Below are positions 44,645 to 56,035 of a stretch of DNA of 64,000 bases, piece by piece. This DNA comes from Pohlia nutans. Lineage: Eukaryota > Streptophyta > Bryopsida > Bryales > Mniaceae. Made by a program: the position numbers and the translations under genes. The stretch covers positions 7,464,213-7,528,212 of the forward strand of contig CM040093.1 of the NCBI GenBank assembly GCA_022496805.1, given 5' to 3'. Numbering within the stretch: the first letter of the stretch is position 1; each line of letters opens with the position of its first letter. A model generated the notes under the pieces. The model had not been told where the DNA came from and did not search any database. It saw only the letters and a program-made list of their open reading frames with translations.

Positions 44645-44940
44645 ATGAAGTGGCTCATAAAAAATAAAAAATCTTACTTTGAGCCTATATTCTTGGGTTT
44701 TCAAAAGTGTTTTGCAGGCCTATACAAGCCTATATGGGCCTAAAAACACCTCTCGGCCCCGAGAGGTGTTGGAGTGGCCACAGCCTCCACACCAATTTTT
44801 TTTTTGCTTTTGATTCATCATTTCAATTTGCTGCCATTGCCACCCACTCGCCGCATGGCGAGTTAGTTAACATGCACGTTGGTAGGACATCCTGAAAAAA
44901 CTTGAATGGAGAGTGGGTGGGTATGCAGTGATATAGACTG
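44645..44940. other. No supported gene
   Basis: One 62-codon frame without motifs. Confidence 0.45.
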
Positions 44941-44948
44941 TTATGTTA

Positions 44949-45143
44949 CCGTAGTCCAATAGCACCTTCAGCACCTTTTTGCTGAATATTTAATTTTCTA
45001 AAAATAGATTTCGGCATGAAGAAGTATTCTTTGAAATCCGTTTTTCCCTTATCAAAAAATATTTTTTTCGAAACTTAATTTCCCAAAATTTTCAGCATTT
45101 ATTTTTAGAATTGTTTTCCTTCGAAGATGCTATTGGACTACGG
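44949..45143. mobile_element. 195-bp MITE with CCGTAGTCCAATAGCA ends
   Basis: The left end CCGTAGTCCAATAGCACCTT and the reverse of the right end CCGTAGTCCAATAGCATCTT match in 19 of 20. AT-rich interior. No clear target duplication. Confidence 0.82.
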
Positions 45144-45489
45144 CTTTGTGCATAGAATGTGGTACAATGAGGTTTCATCCCTCCACTTCTTCCTTTATCA
45201 TATGTGGTCCTAAAAAGAACAATTAACACAACCGCTTATTGTTTGAACCTACACTATTTGCACTTTTTAACAAGGAGGGTATATGCGCAACTGAAGGCTC
45301 TATCCCAATTTTCTTTATATTGTGAATTTTAAACAAGTTTTAAATTAATTTTTTATTGTTGGAGTAGTATACATATGTCAGTAGACAATATATACTATGA
45401 AGAGTATAAGATAATATATGTTGTATTAGAATAAGACATTACTTGCAAAATTAAAATTTCTTAACTTACTTAACGTTATATGTTTTGAA

Positions 45490-47720
45490 TCCTTGGCAAT
45501 TTTGAATCATTCACAAGTAGGCATGGTGAAAAGGGTACTCAATAAGAAGTGGACTGGAAATCGTCGGGTACTCAATAGGAAGTACCCAATAAAAATTTAT
45601 TATCTTCTCAATTTCGAATATTAAAAAAAAAATCTGAAGCTTTAGCTCAAGATTATATATAAATACGTAAAATTCATTAAGACGGAAGCAGCGTAGAAGG
45701 TGGCGCCGACCAACGCACGAACTGCTTGGTAATTAAGACAGTTGGTCTCGAATCACAACCGTCCCGACAACCGCAAAGCGTCGAATATACAATTCATTCA
45801 ATTCCCCCATCGATCACTTTACACCTCACGTCTCCGCCAACTCTTCAGAATTCTGGTTCAAAACGTAAATCGCCTGCCATGGAAATATTTTCTCTCATAA
45901 TTAACCGCTGCAACCACACTGACCATCTGGACAGTGTTCGGTCACAGACACAACGAGGAACATGAAATCCCCACGTGCGAAGAAATGCACCAGTGCAATG
46001 GGTTCACCAAATGAATGGGTACGTACAGATTCATAGACTGATTCAGTTTTTGATACCGATCATTCAAATAATTAAAACAACGTGTGTACATCATTCTTCT
46101 CTAGCTTGAATGTAAACACAGTACTTTGTCTATCATAACCGGCCAACTCGAAGCGTTTCCCTATAGACTAGAATCTAATCTCACAATTTCCTTCGACTGT
46201 CTGTAACAATGTCTGTACATGTATACAGGGAATCGCATATGAGATCCCTAAGAGACTAGCAATTAAATCACTGCGCGAGAATCATCAACTTGAAATAAGA
46301 AATCCGTCACCGTCGCGCACTTTAGAGACAATAATATTAAGTAGGTGAAGCACTGGCCGGTCGAACAGAGCGGCCATTACATTCACGTATGTACAGCAAT
46401 CGCTTGCACAGAACTAAAAGGAATTTTGGGCGGTGGCTCTGGAAAAGCGTCTTGTTCGTCTGGTTCATCCATTGCAATCCCGGTTGTAGTTGATGATACC
46501 GACTGGCGACGAAATAGCTCGCAGACTGGAACATCGATCTTGGGCTATAATTAATTATATTTGCCGCCATTGTACACCGAGACTTTTGTTCCGTCACCCT
46601 CTCCTCCCTCACCCATCTCGACTGCTTCAACCTCTGGGCCTAGCTAGCTAGCCAGCTCCGTTGGCAAGGCAATTCACCCCCTAGCTAGCGCCTAATGAAT
46701 TTCAATCTCGCAAGTTTGCAAACCGCAACAACTTGGGGCCGAATGCCCGAATCTATTCTAAAAACACACCGGCCACTACGAGTCGATGTATTGCAATTAA
46801 CGCGGTGGATATCTGCCGCCATTGTACACCGAGACTTTTGTTCCGTCACCCTCTCCTCCCTCACCCATCTCGACTAGTTCAACCTCTGGGCCTAGCTAGC
46901 TCAAGCTCAAGCTCTTGATGATGTTCAATCTCCTCGAATCCTCGATCAAACGGGGGCCGCAAGTTTGCAAACCGCAACAATTTGGGGCCGAATCTATTAA
47001 AAAAACACCGGCCGCTGCGAGTCGATGTATCGCAAGCAACTAGAGGACGGACTCAACAATTAAGCGTCACAGACTTGACAGAAATGATGAATGTAGCCCT
47101 CATACAATTACACTACTCTCAAGCGCAGTAGTACGTTCAGTTCGATCCGATCGATCTCCAACCCAACTAACCCACCACGTCAAGCAACTCATGCATCCGA
47201 GTAAGTGAATGGATCGATCTCAAGCAGTACGTTGCGTCTGGCTAGGCATGCAAGAATGAACTGATTCGAAGCTTTCTGAGCTGCACCGATGATCGAGGCT
47301 TCCAGGAGGCAGTCATATATAGAAGAAACTGGTGACAACCTTTTGTTAGCTGGCAAAATATAGCCAGAAAGCGAATGTATTTTGAGAAATCTTGTTCTTT
47401 CATCTCCAAATATTCATCCATATTGAGCAAATTTCCGTTCAATTATGACGACTTCATCTGAAATCTAGATGAAAGTGCTATTTGTTTCACTGGTGCCACC
47501 TCTTTGGAAATTGAAAAATTGCAGAAAAATCCCTGGCTGGTGACGGATGAGTAAAGCTAGCAACTCGTTGTCACCGTCCGAGGGCGCGTGAGTCGGTCTG
47601 TCTGTGTCTGTTTGTTATTAACTTTTGTTTTTAATTTGTCTGTGAGTGCCTGTCTGTCAGGGTAGTGTCTGAGTTCGTCACGTCACGCCGTTTTTCCATC
47701 TTCGGAGCTCTTTCTTTGCA
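45490..47720. repeat. Segmental duplication, copy 1
   Basis: Direct-orientation paralogue of 55540-57770. Shared landmarks in order: gaatcattc then aagtggactggaaat, ctttagctcaagat, ggaagcagcgtagaaggtg, acaaccgcaaagcgtcg, ctgccatggaaa, ttcaccaaatgaatgggt, ggccggtcgaacagagcgg, the repeated ccgagacttttgttcc block, gaggcagtcatatatagaag, and tctgtctgtcagggt followed by cacgtcacgccg. Copies differ by many substitutions and indels, including a transposon present only in copy 2. Confidence 0.93.
46338..47330 (-). pseudogene. Unrecognised transcribed-looking unit with TATA box and duplicated start block
   Basis: On the minus strand, cttctatatatgactgcct (around 47310-47330) is a TATA-like promoter element conserved in copy 2. 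Downstream, a block reading GAGATGGGTGAGGGAGGAGA, followed by a second ATG in ACAATGGCGGC, occurs twice (46568-46620 and 46815-46870). From ATGGCGGC, short frames open (for example MAANIINYSPRSMFQ to 46337), but lengths and frames differ among the four copies in the window, so a conserved protein is not established. It may be a decayed small gene or a non-coding transcript. Confidence 0.4.
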
Positions 47721-47729
47721 CAGACATTT

Positions 47730-48068
47730 TGTCAATTGCTAGTGGGCAGGGTGGGCACATTTTTGTTGGATCTATTTTTTAATCTTTTTGGGGAAAAAAA
47801 TTGATTCGGTACAGATGGAATATTTTTCAAATTTTTTCAAATTTTCAATTTTTATCTCCATTTTATTTTTTGTCTTGAATAAATTTTCAAAATTTTGATA
47901 TTTATTTTTTTAAATATATTTTGTTGACCCTGCCTTCCACCTACGGTACATTGTGCTAAGAGCAAAATAGTCTACATAAATTTTTGTGTTTATTACAATG
48001 ATATTGCCCAAATTGTAACATAACATTCAAAATTTTAAGTGAAGAAATTAGAATTAGTAAGGGGTTTA
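47730..48068. other. No gene seen
   Basis: AT-rich spacer right of the duplicated segment. Confidence 0.5.
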
Positions 48069-48877
48069 TTAACCTTTACAGCTCACGCAAGTGACACAAC
48101 CACATTGTGGTCACTGAGGCATGTTTTTGCAACCTACCGTAAGATCTACTCCAAAACCAAGTATTAATGGTTGAAGTTCAAATGTCGAGATTCATCTCAT
48201 ACACACACTTCAAAAATAAAATTTTGATTTGGAGTTGCAAAGCTATAAAAACATTTATCTACAAAACACCAAAATATTGCAAATACCTCTAAATACATGA
48301 AGTACTTACAAACACAACATTTGTACTAGTGGTATTTCTTGTGTTTGGAAGTTTGTTATCTCCTTTTATTTTTGAATTTTGTGCTCTTGTTCATGCTCCA
48401 TTAGTGTATGTATTCCAATCTTGATTAATGTACCACCTTCTTTCATATTTATATGTGTAAGTTTTGTCCTAAACCGTATATGGATAAGTCAATCTCACTT
48501 ATAAAATTCACAATAATTATGTGTGAGTCCGTTCTTGACATGAAAGATTGCAATGAAGAGATGTTGACATGAATCATTTTGGAACCTTTTTACTTTTGTT
48601 TTTGAAGATTTAACCCAAATTCTATTAAACTATGAAGTCACACATCCTCCCAAATCTCATTTTTGAGTGTACATTATACAGTTCAAAGATACACTACGAT
48701 CTTCCAATCCAACGGTCCAATGTTACCAAGGTTTAATTGACACTTATTTGATTAAGCTATGCTAATATTTATGCAGTTGAATACAGTAGTATCCTTAATT
48801 CAACAAAGAGAGTTTTAAAAATAGATTCACCAAAAATTTGCAGTTCTCCAAAATAAGGCTGGATCGTAAAGGATTAA
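48069..48877. mobile_element. TTAA-flanked MITE, family B, 809 bp
   Basis: Starts TTAACCTTTACAGCTCACG with palindrome ACCACATTGTGGT; ends GGATCGTAAAGGATTAA. The interior is collinear with 32277-33085. Confidence 0.88.
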
Positions 48878-48880
48878 CTC

Positions 48881-49460
48881 TTAACCCCTAAAGGACCAAG
48901 TGTCCAGATTCTGGATGATGTATGATAAATATCATATGATTTCATTCATCAAGCCACTTTTTACAATTTCAAAAAGATACTATGGAATTATATGGCAAGA
49001 TAGCTTCATACATGTGTGAACTTTGAGGAAAGGCGATGATTTGTGATTTTCTTATGCCTCATTTCATGTTGAAGTGATTCACCAAAAATTTCTAAGATCT
49101 TGGTTCAAAAATGTTATTGAAAAAGTCAGCTCATAAAATTAAGCAATTAAAAAATCTCTAAAACTCACTATACTTAGAGTATTACATTTCAATCCATCAC
49201 AACAAATTTCATTCAAAAATCGTCAATATCTTATTCTTAATCAAATTACAAAAGAATTTTGAATTTTAAGTTTCAAATTTTATACAATTTTTTTTGGTGA
49301 TACCAATCATAGATCCAACCATATGGATAGAATCTAAAATTCATAATGTACAACTTTTGTTCATACATCAAGTTCAAAATATCCCTCCTAATTGCATTCT
49401 TTTTAATACATTTTTACAATTCTCAAAATTTGGAGGGAGGTGAGGTCCTTTAGGGATCAA
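48881..49460. mobile_element. TTAA-type MITE, family A, 580 bp
   Basis: Begins 3 bases after the previous element: TTAACCCCTAAAGGACCAAG, palindrome TCCAGATTCTGGA, right end GGTCCTTTAGGGATCAA (final TTAA mutated to TCAA). Confidence 0.85.
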
Positions 49461-49587
49461 ATTTATTTTTAGAAAAATAATATAGAGTGTATATTGCTTA
49501 CTATAAGATTCTTATTATTGAGGTTAACTTTTTTTAGTTTGATATGAGTCGAGTGTGAGTTATTAGCCATTTAACTTTCACCGTATA

Positions 49588-49748
49588 ACCAATTTGGGAA
49601 TATTTTAAGAATATTCCTAAAATATATACTAAATATACCCTAAATATACTATAAATAGTAGAATATTCCAATTATTTCATAGCCCCCCATTAAATACCCT
49701 TTGTTCACTCATATGTACCCAAAATTTACACTAAGTGACTTCCCCGGG
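49588..49748. mobile_element. Partial hAT-type MITE, second copy of the 9015 family
   Basis: ctataaatagtagaatattc and ccaaaatttacactaagtga up to TGACTTCCCCGGG match 9015-9170 in reverse. The other end is not recognisable. Confidence 0.75.
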
Positions 49749-49904
49749 ATCGTATATCTCTTTGTACATAATCTTTGTTCAAGAACAAATATCGAGTTAA
49801 ATTCTTTTCATACATATTCTCAACTTATTTCCTCAACATATATTTTCTTTCACATGTTGTAAGATGTTTACATTTTGGTAAACGTTTTCATTTTTTGTCC
49901 CCAC

Positions 49905-50484
49905 GTAACCCTTAAGTGTCCACACTACAATTACTTGGTCAAACCTCATTAATTCCTCATATTTTAAAATATATTATATTTTTCTGGTATTGTTCTCATA
50001 TAAGGTATTTTTTAATCAATATACCCTAATTTTTTCATAATTATTTAAATAAAAATAAAATTTACAAGATATTTCAAAATTGTTTTCTTGTGAAAGTCAT
50101 AGTAATTACAAAAATGCTTAAAATAAAATAAAATAAAATACCTAAAATAGTATGAATATTTTTAGGAAAACTGTAAATAATAGTGATGAACAACAAGGTG
50201 TAGGTGGCATGCTTCTTGAGCTTACATAAAAAGAAATATGATATAAACGCTTCTTCTGCAATGTATATTGGAATTTTAGGGTTTTGAGCTTTAAAATGTT
50301 GTAAAAAACGCAGTTTTAATAATTTTGAAGAATGGTAAATTGGCCTAGAAAGTAAAAGTTAGCCCCCACACTTTCTTAGTTGGGACCATTTTCATTTGAA
50401 ATCAGGAACTAGGTGAAAATCAACATTTGACTAAAAAACGACCAAACATGGTCCCACAAGGCTCCTTGCACACTTAGGGATTAA
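49905..50484. mobile_element. TTAA-type MITE, 580 bp
   Basis: Left GTAACCCTTAAGTGTCCAC (TTAA mutated), right CTTGCACACTTAGGGATTAA. The ends pair as CCCTTAAGTG and CCCTAAGTGTG. Confidence 0.65.
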
Positions 50485-50486
50485 CT

Positions 50487-50812
50487 TTAATCCTTAAACG
50501 TCCTAGCGTCCAGAAACTGGATTACGAACAGATTCAAAGCCTTGCAATTTTCTCATACAACCTCGGATGACTTTCATCCAAGTCACCTTTGTAAGCCTAT
50601 TAAATTCTCTACCAATTACACTAAATCTCTTGTAATGGGGAGCTGTTGATAATATTGGAGAGGCTTCTAACTGCAAGTATGTCCGATTTGTTGGGTAGAT
50701 TTTATGCTTGCAATGGTCCTTCCATGTACACTTCATGTACATGTGAGTCATGCTAATATTTTTGAGGCTAGCATCTACTTGTGTTCAAAAGGTCAGTACG
50801 TTTAGGAGTTAA
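50487..50812. mobile_element. TTAA-flanked MITE, 326 bp
   Basis: Starts TTAATCCTTAAACGTCCTAG with GCGTCCAGAAACTGGAT just inside; ends AGTACGTTTAGGAGTTAA. The left third matches the start of 52496. Confidence 0.82.
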
Positions 50813-50979
50813 CCCCTAAAGGACCAAGTGTCCTAACTAGGACATTTCAATGTTCAGGCACGTTCCCACAGTGTCAATTTTTATTTTTATTTTTTGAAAT
50901 AAATTATGTGAATTTGGTATATCAATAGAAAAATGGGAATTTTTTTTTTTTTATTCTGACTTTTTTAAATTACCAAGAG

Positions 50980-51609
50980 CAGGGTTGCACGCGTCACGTC
51001 ACGTCGCGACTGACGCGTCAGCGTCATAAAGTCAGCATTCAAACCTCACGTCGGTCAGGATAGAATATTCTCACGAATATTCAAAAACAAGGGTAAAATA
51101 GTTACCACAATGAATAAACTGGATGAAAAGAGTCTCGATATGGATGGACAGACTAGCAGTCAAGTGGACGGTCTGGCCGTCAATTAGGCCGTCTCCAAGG
51201 GACGGGTAGGCCGTCTAGTGGACGATTTGGACCGTCCCAAGGGACGGACTAGCTGTCGATTGGACGGGCAGGCCGTCTCCAAGGGACGGGCAGGCCGTCT
51301 AGTAGGCCGTCGAAGGGACGGGTAGGCCGTCTAACGGGCCGTCAAAGGGACAGGTAGGCCGTCTAGTGGGCCGTCGAAGGGACGGGCAGGCCGTCTAGTG
51401 GACGGTCCAGTTGGACGGCCTCAACGAACTTCATCCATAGATTTTACTGTCTAGTAAATCAAAAATAGTAAATTTTAATTTGTAATTTTTTTCAAATTTA
51501 CTAGCGTCAGGATTTTGACGTGATCCTGACGCGTCATGACTTGTCATGACGGACGCGTCATGACATACCGACGCAAAAAGCCCACGTCACGTCAGAATAG
51601 ACAACCCTG
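50980..51609. mobile_element. hAT-type element with 8-bp target duplication and internal tandem repeats, 630 bp
   Basis: ACCAAGAG flanks it exactly (50972-50979, 51610-51617). The ends are CAGGGTTGCACGCGTCACG and, in reverse, CAGGGTTGTCTATTCTGACG. Subterminal regions are packed with TGACG/CGTCA words on both sides. No transposase. Confidence 0.95.
51165..51420. repeat. ~30-bp minisatellite inside the hAT element
   Basis: Repeats of ggccgtctagtgggccgtcg and aagggacgggtaggccgtct; about eight degenerate units, absent elsewhere in the window. Confidence 0.9.
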
Positions 51610-51917
51610 ACCAAGAGAGTGCATCGTAAAATTTTCATAGAATTTGACTGTACAGATTACAAGATTATAGCGTTTGAAGTGAAAAGATGAAATTGCAGTC
51701 ATTTTTTATATTTTTTGACCGTCTTTGAAGACATGGGCAAAAAATTTAAATTGGTAAAAAAAAATTCTTAAATTTTATTTAAATGTTTAATTTGGTATTT
51801 TCTATCAAGAGAAAAAATATATTCACAAGAAAATGAATAGAAAGAGGTGAAAATGATGCTCAAAAACAGGAGAAACCTGCGGTCGTTCAAGGATTAAGTG
51901 GCAAGGAGCGAAGGATA

Positions 51918-52012
51918 GATAGATAGAAACTCCGGCCTCTTTAAAAGCCGGCATGAATAAAGTGTTTGTTCGTAATGTTAATGACCAAGTGCCCACTGCC
52001 ATTGGAACAAAA
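51918..52012. repeat. Copy of the 44080-44190 repeat
   Basis: gatagatagaaactccgg, agccggcatgaataaagtgt, then gcccactgccattgg parallel the left part of the retroposon at 44080. No tRNA-like block follows here. Confidence 0.75.
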
Positions 52013-52495
52013 CTAAAGGAGCCAAGGACACACTAATGATGTCCAATACAAAGTAGACTTTAAACCAAGAGGATTCTAAGGTCAAAGGATTAAAGGATGT
52101 AATCCCAAGGTATCTCAATAATTCCACAATATATGTATTAATACTATATTAGTAAATATAAAGACCAGTATAACTACAATGTTCCAAGACTTGAGTTGAC
52201 AAGATTGAAGATTTCTCTCATCTTTTCTCCATTATATACTAACATGTCTTGAATTTTTTTCAAGAGATAAGATGAAAATCAAGAGGCATTAAGATATTAT
52301 GAAGATTGAAAATATTCCCCAAGATTCTCTTTTTCACCATACTATACTATTATTTTTGAAAAAGTAATTTTCAAAACTATTTGACATTCATTTTTTTGAA
52401 ATAATGTGGATTCGACGAGCTATTAAAGTACGGTATTTAGTGATTCAGCTTCAATGTCTCCTGCAGAAAGAAAAAAGAAAAACCAAAACAAGCGG
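52013..52495. other. No gene seen
   Basis: AT-rich spacer. Confidence 0.5.
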
Positions 52496-53084
52496 TTAAC
52501 CCCTAAACGTCAGAGCGTCCAGAAAGTGGACGACTAACAGATTCAAACCCTTCTCACGTTCTCATCAATACTTGGATGAAAGTCATCCAATTTTTTGGAG
52601 ATTCTTCACCAAGTTGTTGTCTTATCTAACGGTTGGATTTAGTCATACTTGATTACATATTTTTCTAAAATTACAAATGTAGAAGTATGTCAAGTCGTTG
52701 ACCAAGCCAAAATAGCATTGACTGTAGTTCAAAAGTGGCCTTGCAAAAATGAGGTCATAGATTTAAGAAATACAAAAATTTCAAAGAATCACCACCTTTA
52801 AGATTATCTCGTTTCAAATTCATACCAAGAAATTTTACTCAAAAAATATTAAAATTTTGCTTGTAATCGAATTTAGAAGGAATTTTTAGTTTTAACTTTC
52901 AAATTTGATAATTAAATAATGGTTATAGTATTAGTGAATTGAACTGTACGGATGGAATCTAAAATTCAAAATCTAGAACTTTCATTTGTATATCAAGTCC
53001 AAAATATTCTTATAAATAGTAGTTTATGATGATTTTTCCTCAAATTGTCGATTCCAGGGACACCCTGGTACGTTTAGGGGTTAA
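52496..53084. mobile_element. TTAA-flanked MITE, family A-like, 589 bp
   Basis: Starts TTAACCCCTAAACGTCAGAG, palindrome GCGTCCAGAAAGTGGACGA, ends GGTACGTTTAGGGGTTAA. The interior shares gaatctaaaattcaaaa and catcaagtcc words with 43271 and 60091. Confidence 0.9.
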
Positions 53085-53223
53085 ACATGCAGACAATCAA
53101 TCGTTGTTCCCAAAGGTCAGTATGAATTCTTGACACAACAGTTTGGGCACAGCATTCAAGGCACAACATCCTAGACACATATTTCCTAAATGTTCCCAAA
53201 ATATCGTTGACGTCAACAAAATA

Positions 53224-53386
53224 TTCCCTAAACTCCAAATTCTAAATCCAAAATCTTTTATTCTAAACCCTAAACCTTAAATTTTAAACCCTAAACCCCA
53301 AATTCTAAAACCTTAAACCTCAAATCCTAAACCCTAACCCTAAATCCTAAACCCCAACCCTAAATCCTAAACCCTAACTCTAAACT
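53224..53386. repeat. Telomere-like (CCCTAAA)n interstitial tract
   Basis: About twenty degenerate units such as aaaccctaaacc, aaatcctaaaccctaaccct, on one strand. The plant telomere repeat read as CCCTAAA is the consensus. A short inverted pair (ctaccgcgtgg; cacgcagtagc) follows at 53388-53466. Confidence 0.85.
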
Positions 53387-53497
53387 ACCGCGTGGTATTG
53401 TTGACGGGACATAATATTTCAAGAATATTCCGTACCCGCAACCCCAATTCCGCATCACGCAGTAGCCAACCTCTCCAAGCTAGTGTATCTTCTCTTT

Positions 53498-54279
53498 TTA
53501 ATCCCTAAGCTTCCAAGATATTGTTTTTTGGTTGCTGCCCATTTTCTGGGAGTGCCCAAGTCCAAAAAGTTTTTCTTTTCAAAATAAAAAATATGATGTC
53601 ATAGGGAAACAAGTCTTCTTTTTAAATGCAATCGAAATTATGTCCATATAATCAAAACTCCACTTAAGGGAACTTTTGAAAGTGAAACACCTCAATGTCG
53701 AAATCAACTTCAACACTTCGGGTAGGCTTGCCAAAAAAAACTAAACAAATGAGATTCATTGGGCACTTCAAAGGAACTTTTGATTAGCTCACATGGATTG
53801 CATGCCATGAGTTGTGGGCTCTTCCAATTGGAGGAGAGTTGAAGGGATAATCCAATTTCATAAAAATCTCTTGCTTTCCTTTATACTCCCACACATTACA
53901 AGGTCTCTGAAAAAATGCTAATGAATTGAACATCTTATCAAATTGAGTCATGCATTTTTTTAACTATATCATCTTGATGATGGTAAAAAATGGCACATGA
54001 TTTCATATAAAAATTGGTTTGGGAGCCCATCAAAGCAAGGCAACTCGGATTTTCTAGGGCCTGAAATTTCAAAATCTTAACTTCATTTGCTATAATCTCA
54101 ACATTTATACAGTCGAATGTTTTGAAATTTTGAGGTATAGTTTATAAGACCTAGGAGTACAAGATCTTACGGTTAGAATGTGATAAAAAGGTTTTGAAAA
54201 ACATTTAGAGATCATCAACAAGAATAACCAAAATGAGGCAATTTTGGGTGGGGACCCTGCTTAGACGTTTAGGGGTTAA
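53498..54279. mobile_element. TTAA-flanked MITE, 782 bp
   Basis: Starts TTAATCCCTAAGCTTCCAAG and ends TTAGACGTTTAGGGGTTAA. The interior does not match the other families well. Confidence 0.65.
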
Positions 54280-54464
54280 CCTCTACAAGCCCGAGGGGTA
54301 TTGGAAAAAACATAGATAACACGCAATTTGCTATTTATGCACTTGTCCAAGTGCGTTCATTTCATGAGCAAATTTGACTTAAAAAATTTTGTTTAAAAAG
54401 CTCTCTAAAAAACAACAATTTTTGTTTTTTTACAATCACTTACATTGTAAACAAACAGTTCTTT

Positions 54465-54491
54465 AAATATATAAATATATATATATATATA

Positions 54492-54552
<61 letters not shown>
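54465..54552. repeat. AT/AAATAT-rich microsatellite
   Basis: Alternating (AT)n with occasional AAAT units; followed by a pyrimidine-rich cttcttt tract to about 54690. Confidence 0.95.
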
Positions 54553-54554
<2 letters not shown>

Positions 54555-55081
54555 TTATTTTTATCTTTTCTTTTATCATTTCTTTTATCTTGTTTTTTTT
54601 TGTCTTCTTTCTTATCTTCCTCTTGTCTTCCCTCTTATCATTCTTCTTGTCTTTTTTTTTTCTTCTATTTTTTCTTCATTCATATCTTTCCATTTTTGGC
54701 TCGTATTGTGCAACCGTGGATCTCACACTCACACCAAGGTTATTTTTTATTTTTTATTTTTAGGGTTCAATTTGCCATTTGTGGCGCTCAATCCTAATTT
54801 TATTTATTTATTTATTTTCTTCTTTGTTAGGATTCAGCTTGCCATTTGAAATTTTGAAGTTCATAACCCTCCCGAAAGTCTACATATAATTCGAGGGCAG
54901 TGGTATATAAGGAGTATAATCTCATAATATAGGTTCTATTAGAAAAGTACATTTCCTGCAAAATCAAAATTCGCTTAACTTAGTTAGAGTTGTGTGAGAA
55001 AGTATAGTTTGAATCATTCTCGTTTACCCCACAAAGGGACACCAAAGATAGACCTAGCTACATATGCCCTTGAGGAGTTGA
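54553..55081. other. No gene; pyrimidine-rich then AT-rich
   Basis: The open frame 54600-54797 is a by-product of the ctt-rich tract. Confidence 0.5.
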
Positions 55082-55450
55082 GGGTACATTCACAGTATAA
55101 CGAGCCAAAGAAACTGTAACCAGTGATTAATTTTATGGATTATTAAGCAATAATCTTATCATTTGAATTGATAATGCAATATAAATTAGTAACTACATAT
55201 ATTATATGTCATTTTACAATATACTAAAGTTTGACGATGTTTGAGAAGTTATTGGTACTCCAAAACGACTAAAATATGGTCGTAACCAGTCGTTAATAAC
55301 AACTAAAAAGTGCTAAAATGTTCATAATATGTTGCAAAATGTCCTTAAATTTTTCTAATATTTACATAAATTGAAGATATAATTTTCTAAGCACTCATCA
55401 AGAGTCGTTAGATTTGGGCAGGGTTGGCTCGTTATATTGTGAATGCACCC
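55082..55450. mobile_element. MITE with GGGTRCATTCAC ends, 369 bp
   Basis: The left end GGGTACATTCACAGTATAAC and the reverse of the right end GGGTGCATTCACAATATAAC continue to cgagccaa. TTGA is found on both sides (55078-55081, 55451-55454). Confidence 0.82.
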
Positions 55451-56035
55451 TTGAGGCATAATAGACGAACTACTCCATCAAACTCTTTATTCACGATGGT
55501 CCTTGGAGCAAAGTTAGGATTATTATTATTATTATGAATCATTCTCAAGCAGGCATGCAGTGTGAAAAGGATATTCAATAGGAAGTGGACTGGAAATCTC
55601 CAGGGTAGTCTCTGTCCTGGGACAGAGACTATAAACTGGGACAGAGCCATTAAACAATTATTATCTTTTCAATTTCGAATATTAAAAACACTTAAGCTTT
55701 AGCTCAAGATTGTAAAATTCATTAAAATGGAAGCAGCGTAGAAGGTGATGCACAAACTGTTTGGCATGACAGTTGGTCCCGACTCCCAAATCACAACTGT
55801 CCCGACAACCGCAAAGCGTCGAATAAAAAATTCATTCTATTCCCTCATCGATCACTTTACACCTCACGTCTCCGCCAATTCAACTCTTCAGAATTCTACT
55901 TCAAAAACCAAATCGCCTGCCATGGAAACTTTTGCTTTCACAACCGCGGCAGGACAGTGCTCGATCGACATATCACAGACACAACGAGAAACATGAAATC
56001 CACAGTCACGAATTAAGAAATGCACCAGCGCGATG

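Larger units (their letters stand above)
50809..51897. mobile_element. TTAA-flanked MITE sharing its left TTAA with its neighbour; hosts a hAT element
   Basis: Starts TTAACCCCTAAAGGACCAAG, palindrome TGTCCTAACTAGGACA, ends GGTCGTTCAAGGATTAA. Without the nested 630-bp element and one 8-bp duplication it would be about 450 bp. Confidence 0.8.

Noticed and set aside
51165..51420. CRISPR-like regular repeats
   Set aside because: The units are directly adjacent without unique spacers, are degenerate, and lie inside a eukaryotic hAT element.
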